Source of the DNA: Lachnospiraceae bacterium
GTDB lineage: Bacteria; Bacillota; Clostridia; Lachnospirales; Lachnospiraceae
Assembly: GCA_900770345.1 (NCBI GenBank)
Contig: CAAGKF010000190.1
Location: forward strand, 1-19,640
Length of the DNA stretch: 19,640 nt
Direction of reading: 5' to 3'
Below, piece after piece: positions 7,792-13,795 of this stretch; within the stretch, counting starts at the first letter, position 1, and each line of letters begins with the position of its first letter. The translations under genes were made by a program, and so were the position numbers. The notes beneath the pieces are model-generated. The model was not told the DNA's origin and did no database searches. It worked only from the letters and a program-made list of their open reading frames with translations.

Positions 7792-8552
7792 CGAAAATCA
7801 TGGACTCTGGGTGGATTCCCTTTGGCCATGGCTGCTTCTGGAAGCAGATCCCAGAATTCATGGAACCATACATCCAGAGCAGATTTACTGTAATAATCTC
7901 CAGACTGGTTCGGAAAGAATGCTGTTCTGTCAGGGTATGTATCTCTGATGATACGGTCATATCGACATAGCAGATCCAGCATGTCATCGCTGACGAAAAC
8001 AATACGGGCTTCCCATCCTTTGGATTCCCTGATGAACATCTTTCCCGTAGAAAGATCGATATCATCAGTGCGTAAAAGCCTGGCTTCCGAGGCTCTAAGA
8101 CCGCAGGTATAAATGAGCCGAAAGATAACAGGTATTACATAGCAGCGTAAAGGTGAAAAAGGTGATTTTTTACAGCCGTCTACGGAAGAAAAGAAGGCTT
8201 TTAATTCTGCTTCCGTAAAAATGTGAGCATCATACCGTATCTGTTTTCCTGGTATCCCACCGGGAATGATATACGCAGACTTTCCAGTCCCTGCAAGATA
8301 TTTGGCAAATTGGCGGACAGGAGTTACCCGTCTGAGCAAAGTGTTCTGATGCAGTACGGAACATTTCCTGATCCATGCATCACATATTTCTTTGGACAGG
8401 GTACTGCAGTCCGGATAATCATCTGCGATCATGGCATCAAGATAGCCCAATACCTTTGCTGAAGTATTATAAAGGTATCCGGATGCTCTTTTCTGGGAGA
8501 TGAAGGCTTCAAAATCAGCACAAAGTTTGCTGCGGAAAACGGGATCAGACAA
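7792..8552 (-). pseudogene. ritB: Outer ritB 5' fragment (N-terminal and first catalytic part)
   Basis: This encodes the N-terminal SAM-like domain (ALSKEICDAWI, RRVTPVRQFAKYL) and the first catalytic arginine (TCGLRASEARLL) and lysine (ESKGWEARIV). It runs up to HDF of the HDFR motif, where the inner RIT begins. The likely start is TTG at 8552 (GAAGGTGA upstream, overlapping the ritA stop) or GTG at 8561; an ATG at 8600 lies well inside ritA. The frame runs on into the inner RIT end and stops at 7752. The continuation is at 4106-4319. Confidence 0.9.
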
Positions 8553-10129
8553 AGTGATCACCTTCTTCCCAGTATTTCTGCCCGATCCGGGAGAAATCAA
8601 GCGGACATTCCTTTAGCATCTGTTCTTCCATTGACAGATATGGCTTGTCTGATTCTTTGGAAACATGTCCAAGGGCATCTGTAATTACCTGATGCGGTAT
8701 CTTATTTAAAAGCAGTTTGTGCGTCAGCGTATACCGGCAGACATGTACTCCGCGGCTGTCCCTGTTGACAGTCCGGACTTCTGCCTTGTCAAACAGTTTG
8801 GAGCACACCATATACATGGATTCAAGCTTTTTATATGGTGCCTGCATTCGTACGAAAACGTATGGATTTTTTTCTGCTTCGGCAGGCCGTTCGTTCAGGA
8901 TATAATCCATGATGGCATTCCCGACATCCTCAAGCAATGGCAGGCACATAGTCACACCGGTTTTTTTGTTCCAGTATGATCTGGTCGTTTTTCCAGTCAA
9001 TCTGACTGAAGCGGAGACAGCAGATATCAATATCCCGCAATCCGAGCCGGAGTCCCAGCCGCATCATTGCTTTTGTACGGAGCGGAGCTTCCTCAATTAC
9101 ATGGAAAAGTTTTTCTTCATCTGATGCAGTTATATATGGCCTTAAATGTGTGTTTTTATATGCGGGAGTCAGGATCATCCCTGAATAATCTGCAGGAATA
9201 AACCCGGCTGCATACAGATATGACAGGATCTGCCGTATGATTGGAAAAACAGTTCCTCGGCTGTTCAGGCAAAGCCGCTCTGACAGAAGGACAAGCATAG
9301 ACTGAACCTGTGAAGGCTGCAGTTCGCTGAGTCCATTAACATCAGAGACTCCGGTTCCTTCGATGAAAGATCGGAAAGCATAGTCATAAAGAGCAATGGT
9401 TTTCTTTTCGAAGTTTCTGGTTCGCAGAAAAGTAAGATACTGCTGGCGGAGTTCTTCCAGAGTATCATCAGAGCAGCGTATTTTCTTGGAAAGAAACAGT
9501 TTCCATTGGAAACAGCCGGTATCTGCTACTTCAAGCAGTACACAGACAGAACGGCGTCGGATTTTTCTTTTCCATTCATGCAAGGAGGCGTCCTGATGCT
9601 TTTGGGTTGTATCTTCGACAAATGCATTACAGGATTCCCGAGTGAATACGGTACTCCCGGAAAGATAAAGAAAAGTATATAACTCCCGCCATGCCTGCAC
9701 GTATTGCCATCTGGTAGATGCAGAAAGATGGAGATAGATCATTTCACTTTCAGCCCGGCGGATCAAATGTCCTGTATCAACCCTGCCATCACTGACCGGA
9801 AATGATACATTTTGGAAAACGTTCTCTGATTCACGGGAGGAAGGGAGCTTCGGCTCATTATAGAGCTTTCCTTCCGGTGTAAGAGCTTTCGTTCCGGCTT
9901 CTTTGTCTACTAAACGAACCACATGTAAGAGCTGAAAGCGGAGATCCGGTGTCGCTGCACGGGAAACATAGGCATCATATAGTTCCTGACAAGGTACTGG
10001 GATACCCAGACAATCACCATACTCGACCAGATGTTTCAGATAATTTTTCCGTGCATCATATGTCGATGGGGCAAGGTGCAACTTTTGCTGTTCGAGGACA
10101 GCGTTTACTACTTCTTTTAACTGATTCAT
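8545..10129 (-). pseudogene. ritA: Outer ritA, frameshifted tyrosine recombinase
   Basis: This is the first gene of the outer trio. The ATG at 10129 follows AAAGGAG; reading gives a long N-terminal part and the catalytic Arg (LGLRDIDI). After EQK the frame is lost at a run of seven A (plus strand T7 at 8961-8967). In the next frame the protein continues with KTGVTMCLPLL, the HVCR motif, GH (ALGHVSKES) and KPY, ending at 8545. Six A instead of seven would give one uninterrupted 527-aa protein. It is longer than inner RitA (408 aa) because of an extra N-terminal segment of roughly 200 aa. It is a true mutation, a sequencing error or a transcriptional slippage site. Confidence 0.85.
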
Positions 10130-10204
10130 CTCAATGCTCCTTTCTGCCACGGGTAAGTCCCGCAGTCGATATCAGGATAGCAATTGAGAGAGTAAAGGAA
10201 AACA

Positions 10205-10301
10205 TTATCAGCAAAAAAGTCTCTACAGATGTCTGAAAGTTGGTGTATTCTGAAAAACTTTCATAGAATTGCCGATAACATTTTTTCGCTGATAATCGTC
10301 A
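10205..10301. repeat. Outer RIT, ritA-side end and flanking hexamer
   Basis: The terminal inverted repeat 10268-10295 matches 2956-2983 at 25 of 28 positions. Motif copies (as complement) are at 10288-10295 and 10271-10278, 17 bp apart. An inverted copy TTATCAGC lies at 10205-10212. The flanking TCGTCA (10296-10301) duplicates 2924-2929. No palindrome lies outside this end. Confidence 0.87.
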
Positions 10302-11041
10302 GGAGACTCCACGCGGGCAGGAACGATGGCAGTGTCATAGTGCTGCGCCATTTCTTTGTAAGCTCGCGGAATAATGGTCTCATAGCGGGTGTTTTTGGTT
10401 ACACCGGCGCGGAGGTTGTCTGGCACCAGCAGCCGTGTTACCCCTCCGAAATATTCGTAAGCGTGGACATGGCAGTTGATAAACGATTCCGACTGCATGT
10501 TCATACAGGCTTCTGCGTAAACATAACAGCTGCAGGAAAGTACTGCCACAAACAGGTATGCCGCTGTAGTATCCCCGGTGACCGGATCGTAGATGGTAAT
10601 GGTGGCTCCGGCCCAGTCGACCTCCATGGTATCCCCGGGCTTGCGGTGGATTCTCATGGTAGCCTTTGAAATCCTGGCCCATTTCCGATAATTGTCATTG
10701 AACTGGGTGCTCATGTAGGGCTTCTTACCCGCAGCTGCAGCTTCTGCACAGTATTCTGTCCAGAGCAGGGTGAGCGTAACGCCTTTCTGAGCCAGCTCTC
10801 TGTGGATCTTCGGATAATCCGGTACAAGACGGTTCTCGTCTTTTGCTTTACGATCCGGGTAAAGCAGCTCTTCCAGAGTAGCATTGGAGATATCATCATC
10901 CAATGGCCAGGAAATCTTCAGCGCCCCCGCGATATTCACCACCTCCTGAATGGTATTGCGGGAACTGTGAACACTGACAGCGATATCTGTGTTCTTATAG
11001 CCCAGGCTTTTCAGCCTGAGAATCTCACGATAATCAACCAT
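10296..11041 (-). pseudogene. istA: istA 5' part (N-terminal half of IS21 transposase)
   Basis: This part encodes the N-terminal helix-turn-helix (MVDYREILRLKSLGYKNTDI) and the start of the RNase H-like DDE domain. That domain carries Asp in MEVDWAGA and the second Asp in LLVPDNLRAG. It ends at VESPDD, where the outer RIT begins; the missing catalytic Glu is in the fragment at 2113-2929. The start at 11041 is chosen over 11071 because AGGAGG lies 8 nt upstream of this ATG. The open frame reads on into the RIT end and stops at 10223, giving a chimeric, inactive product. Confidence 0.93.
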
Positions 11042-11104
11042 GGTTATCGCCCTCCTATAATAAATAGTCACACATATGTGTGCCGTCTTTATTATAAGAA
11101 AAAC

Positions 11105-11170
11105 GGATTGCTCAGCACACCGGAAAGGTTGTTCTCAATCACCGGAACGGTTGCTCACATTGACCGTGCA
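11105..11170. repeat. IS21 right end: three tandem 22-bp repeats
   Basis: Three consecutive imperfect 22-bp units run 11105-11126, 11127-11148 and 11149-11170. They share GG.TG.TC.....ACCGGAA-like sequence and match the inverted left end. They are probably IstA binding sites; the istA promoter should lie between them and 11041. Confidence 0.8.
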
Positions 11171-11286
11171 GCGTGCTCTGCGGCTCCGGAATATACAATC
11201 ACACCGTAATTGGCAAGTCTATATCAGGCAATATCATCAACAGCCTTTTTAACTGCATCATTTCATAGAAAAAGAGAAAATTGAAA

Positions 11287-11315
11287 TTGACTTTCCGCAT
11301 CATCACGGGTATAAT
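11287..11315 (+). promoter_or_regulatory. Sigma-A type promoter for fic
   Basis: TTGACT (11287-11292), 17 bp, then TATAAT (11310-11315), a near-consensus housekeeping promoter about 50 bp before the fic ATG. A partly palindromic AT-rich stretch follows at the expected start site (TATAATTGTATTA), which could be an operator. Confidence 0.8.
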
Positions 11316-11365
11316 ATAATTGTATTATCACAATCAAAATGATGTAGTTGAAATGAGGGAATGGA

Positions 11366-12418
11366 ATGAGAGCCTTTCACTTCAAATCTGAATACAACAA
11401 GCTCCTGATGGCGGAGGTCGTGGCCTATCTGACGCAGATCCACGAGTACAAGGGGCAGCAAAACCTCTTTATTGAGGTCAAAGCAGACGCCTTGTCCAAT
11501 CTTTTGGAGGTTGCAAAAATCCAGAGCACCGATGCGTCCAACCGCATCGAGGGGATCATCACCACGGATGACCGGCTGAAAAAAATTGTCCGGGAGAAAA
11601 CCATGCCCCAGACCCGCAGTGAGAAAGAGATTGCTGGATACCGCGATGTGCTTGCGACGATTCACGGGAGTCACGACTATATTTCGCCGAAGCCATCTGC
11701 CATTTTGCAGCTCCACCGCGATCTGTACAAGTTCAGCGGCAAGGCCATCGGCGGCAGTTTCAAAAACTCGGATAACGTGATTACTGAGGAACTGCCGGAC
11801 GGCCAGCGGGTTGTCCGCTTCCAGCCTGTTCTCGCGTGGGAAACACCGGAGGCGATCCGTGCGTTGTGCGACGCTTTCCAGGAAGCCTTGCTGGACACCG
11901 AACTGGACCCGCTGCTGCTTATTCCGATTTTTATTCTGGATTTCCTCTGCATCCATCCCTTCAATGACGGCAACGGCCGCATGAGCCGTTTGCTGACGCT
12001 GCTGCTCCTGTATCGTTCCGGCTATATCGTTGGCAAGTATATCAGTATTGAGAAATTGATTTCCGATGCTAAGGAAACCTATTACGAGGTCTTGCAGGAA
12101 AGCTCTCGCAACTGGCACGAGGGTACGAATGACTATGCGCCTTTTGTCACCTATATGCTGGGCATCCTTGTGGCAGCGTACCGGGATTTTGAAACGAGGA
12201 TTGAGCTGCTGACCAACAAGGGACTGTCCAAGCCAGACCGGGTGCGGGAGATCATCCGAAAGCATCTTGGCAAGATTACTAAGGGTGAGATCATGGCGCA
12301 GTGCCCGGATATCAGCCAGATCACCGTGCAGCGTGCGCTGGCGGAAATGCTGAAAAACGGCGAGATCACAAAGCTCAGCGGCGGGCGATATACATCGTAT
12401 ATTTGGAGCGGAAAATGA
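11366..12418 (+). CDS. Fic family protein, class II autoinhibited type, with C-terminal winged helix
   Basis: Fic proteins transfer AMP or related groups to hydroxyl side chains of target proteins. This 350-aa protein has the core motif HPFNDGNGR at residues 197-205, matching HxFx(D/E)GNGR. It has an N-terminal inhibitory motif S58-N-R-I-E62-G, which fits the (S/T)xxxE(G/N) pattern of class II Fic enzymes whose own helix blocks ATP. The C-terminal 60 residues look like a winged helix (KGEIMAQCPDISQITVQRALAEM). ATG 11366 is preceded by GAGGGA; an in-frame alternative was not evident. It is monocistronic, with its own promoter and terminator. No antitoxin gene is seen next to it, as expected with intramolecular inhibition. 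Confidence 0.92.
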   Translation: MRAFHFKSEYNKLLMAEVVAYLTQIHEYKGQQNLFIEVKADALSNLLEVAKIQSTDASNRIEGIITTDDRLKKIVREKTMPQTRSEKEIAGYRDVLATIHGSHDYISPKPSAILQLHRDLYKFSGKAIGGSFKNSDNVITEELPDGQRVVRFQPVLAWETPEAIRALCDAFQEALLDTELDPLLLIPIFILDFLCIHPFNDGNGRMSRLLTLLLLYRSGYIVGKYISIEKLISDAKETYYEVLQESSRNWHEGTNDYAPFVTYMLGILVAAYRDFETRIELLTNKGLSKPDRVREIIRKHLGKITKGEIMAQCPDISQITVQRALAEMLKNGEITKLSGGRYTSYIWSGK

Positions 12419-12432
12419 CGAAATGAGAGACG

Positions 12433-12455
12433 CCGCCGCGGCGGATTTTATATTC
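12433..12455 (+). terminator. Terminator after fic
   Basis: The GC-only palindrome CCGCCGCGGCGG (12433-12444) is followed by ATTTTATATTCCTTTT, 15 nt after the fic stop. The stem is self-complementary with little loop, so terminator strength is uncertain. Confidence 0.55.
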
Positions 12456-12524
12456 CTTTTGCTCCCCCGGTGATGCAGCATAGCCTCGGCCCGTGACCTC
12501 CGCTTTGTCGCACCACCTACACCC

Positions 12525-12573
12525 GAAGAACGAATATCCGCAAGCCACCCGTGCTTGCGAATATTCGTCCTTC
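12525..12573. repeat. Inverted repeat, 21-nt arms
   Basis: The arm from 12525 (GAAGAACGAATATCCGCAAGC without its last base is 20 nt) pairs with 12553-12573, with two mismatches and a loop CACCCGT. It is not followed by a T run in either direction, so it is unlikely to be a simple terminator. A recombination or transfer-origin site is possible. Confidence 0.6.
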
Positions 12574-12742
12574 TGCTGCCGCAGGAAACGGCCTGTCCTG
12601 TACGGTGACAGCCCCTTTCCCGCGTAAGCGGTCGCAAAAGGTACTAGACTTTGCAGAGCAAAATCGTGTGCCAACAGGGATGCTCCGCGCCCCTATTGGA
12701 AACCCAGCGCCGAGGGGATCGTTCCCCTCTGGACACCCTATA

Positions 12743-12803
12743 TTTTCTTCACACGGCAGTACCCGAACTGTAAAAATACAGTTTGCAACCTGTGCGAAGA
12801 AAA
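12743..12803. repeat. Two-tier hairpin
   Basis: Outer arms TTTTCTTCACACGG (12743-12756) and CCTGTGCGAAGAAAA (12789-12803) pair with one mismatch and a one-base bulge. Within them, AACTGTA (12766-12772) pairs with TACAGTT (12777-12783). Confidence 0.55.
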
Positions 12804-13023
12804 ACAAAAGGAAGCATCTGCGCATGGATCGTGAGAGCACAATTCTTCCTTTTGGTGCTGACAATCTGAAATTACAGCAATTGTCGTGTCGCAGTCTGTG
12901 AAGCAGTGCTAAAATGGCAGTATATCTTGTTTATCGGACATGCAGCAAAGTATCATAAGCGTATCGAAAGTTCTGGAGGAGGCGTCCACAGGAAACCGAT
13001 GCATCTTTTTTAATTTTTTTTAA

Positions 13024-13052
13024 TTGCAAAACCGATTTTTGTATTTTATTAC
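13024..13052 (+). promoter_or_regulatory. Probable promoter of the cas operon
   Basis: TTGCAA (13024-13029), 17 bp, TATTAC (13047-13052), in an AT-rich stretch about 75 bp before the cas5c start. Both hexamers deviate from consensus, so this is a moderate prediction. Confidence 0.45.
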
Positions 13053-13126
13053 TGTCCCACCCTGTAATGGCAGAAAGATAGAATGGTTGTAAGTTAGAAT
13101 CCGAGAACTGAAAGGAACTGATACTT

Positions 13127-13795
13127 ATGAGTTTGAAAACATATCAAGTTTCCATGGAGATTGCAGGCAACACCGCAATTTGGACAAGACCGGACTGTGG
13201 AGATTCTCCGTGCAGTTATCCTGCGCCGACATATTCTGCCGTGCGCGGACTATTTGAAAGCGTTCTTTGGGGGCCGGCCGTTCTTGTTATTCCGCAGAAA
13301 GTCGAACTATGTTCGGTACCAAAGTTTCATTCTTATGCAACAAATTATGGCGGACCGCTACGCAAAAGCGACTCGATAAAGAAGGGCAATAGCTATCAGC
13401 TGTTTGCGACGGTCCTGGCCGATGTTTGTTACCGACTCTATGCAGATGTCATTCCAAACCCGGACAAAGAAAAACTTCCTAAGAGCGCGCGAGCATGGGA
13501 CTACCGCACAACTTCCCCGGGGCATGCCTATCAGGAGATCTTCAACCGCCGTTTGGCCCGTGGACAATCCTACGCAACACTGTCTTTAGGGTGGAGCGAG
13601 TTTACACCGTCGTATTTCGGGCCGTTTCGTGACATAACTCGAGTCTGCACAGAGTTACCCGATATACATATTCCCTCCATGTTACGGGGAATGTTCCAAC
13701 AGGGGTATCGCTCCGCATACCAGCCCGTCTATGATACGGATCTGTGCATTCATGAGGGTGTTTTGGAATACCCGAAGAGAGGTGACTGCCTGTGA
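13127..13795 (+). CDS. cas5c: Cas5c (Cas5d), type I-C Cascade subunit and pre-crRNA nuclease
   Basis: In type I-C systems Cas5 replaces Cas6: it cuts the repeat RNA and then holds the 5' handle of the crRNA in Cascade. The 222-aa protein has the family N-terminal motif PTYSAVRGLFESVLW (residues 34-48). A central segment HAYQEIFNRRLARGQ is followed by YATLSLGWSEFTPSYFGPF. The usual GQC.H...LGCREF block is altered here (SYATLSLGWSEF), so the catalytic set should be checked. ATG 13127 follows AAAGGAACTG. The stop overlaps the cas8c GTG by 4 nt. First gene of the operon. Confidence 0.93.
   Translation: MSLKTYQVSMEIAGNTAIWTRPDCGDSPCSYPAPTYSAVRGLFESVLWGPAVLVIPQKVELCSVPKFHSYATNYGGPLRKSDSIKKGNSYQLFATVLADVCYRLYADVIPNPDKEKLPKSARAWDYRTTSPGHAYQEIFNRRLARGQSYATLSLGWSEFTPSYFGPFRDITRVCTELPDIHIPSMLRGMFQQGYRSAYQPVYDTDLCIHEGVLEYPKRGDCL

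Larger units (their letters stand above)
2930..10295. mobile_element. Outer recombinase-in-trio (RIT) element
   Basis: The element carries three tyrosine-recombinase genes in order ritA-ritB-ritC on the minus strand with overlapping ends. Its terminal inverted repeats are 28 bp (25 of 28 identical), at 2956-2983 and 10268-10295. It also has a 20-bp palindrome at the ritC end (2930-2949). It is flanked by TCGTCA and inserted in istA. Without the inner RIT it is about 3.9 kb. RIT elements are an established class defined by three adjacent tyrosine recombinases. This copy is defective: ritA has a frameshift and ritB is split by a second RIT. Confidence 0.9.
805..11170. mobile_element. IS21-family insertion sequence, interrupted by nested RIT elements
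   Basis: The element carries istA (split), istB and a small third ORF, all on the minus strand. Both ends share the sequence TGCACGG...TGTGAGCAA.CGTTCCGGT in inverted orientation (805 onward; 11170 backward), and the ends read TG...CA as usual for IS21 relatives. The similarity runs 6 bp further out on each side (GCACGC at 799-804, GCGTGC at 11171-11176), so the exact border is uncertain and no target-site duplication is evident. Without the inserted 7.4 kb the element would be about 3.0 kb. With istA split, it cannot transpose by itself unless a related IstA is supplied. Confidence 0.85.
12456..13023. other. Non-coding region with strong hairpins, about 570 bp
   Basis: No convincing gene lies here. 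Visible structures are an inverted repeat with 21-nt arms (12525-12545 and 12553-12573, 19 of 21 complementary, 7-nt loop), a perfect hairpin GAGGGGA-TCGT-TCCCCTC (12712-12729), and a two-tier hairpin 12743-12803. The region is GC-rich to about 12740 and AT-rich near 13010, so it is probably composite. A scar or end of another mobile element, or a structured RNA, are options. Confidence 0.5.

Noticed and set aside
8955..8970. Programmed -1 frameshift at A AAA AAC in outer ritA
   Set aside because: The heptamer is present in frame, but a -1 shift leads to a stop within three codons. The downstream catalytic frame needs a +1 shift, so classical -1 frameshifting does not restore RitA.
2930..10295. 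Prophage or conjugative-element integrase cluster
   Set aside because: Six recombinase genes are present but no excisionase, relaxase or phage genes. The trio order, overlaps and end repeats fit RIT elements.
11303..12637. Long open frame on the minus strand opposite fic
   Set aside because: It is the antisense shadow of fic, low in recognisable motifs, and the plus-strand frame has clear Fic motifs, promoter and ribosome site.
12517..12901. Overlapping frames on both strands between fic and cas5c
   Set aside because: No ribosome sites or known motifs; the segment is dominated by inverted repeats, which produce open frames on both strands.
12900..13126. CRISPR repeats or leader upstream of cas5c
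   Set aside because: No copy of GGGTGGATTGAA or of GTCCCACC was found there; only A/T runs and a weak promoter.
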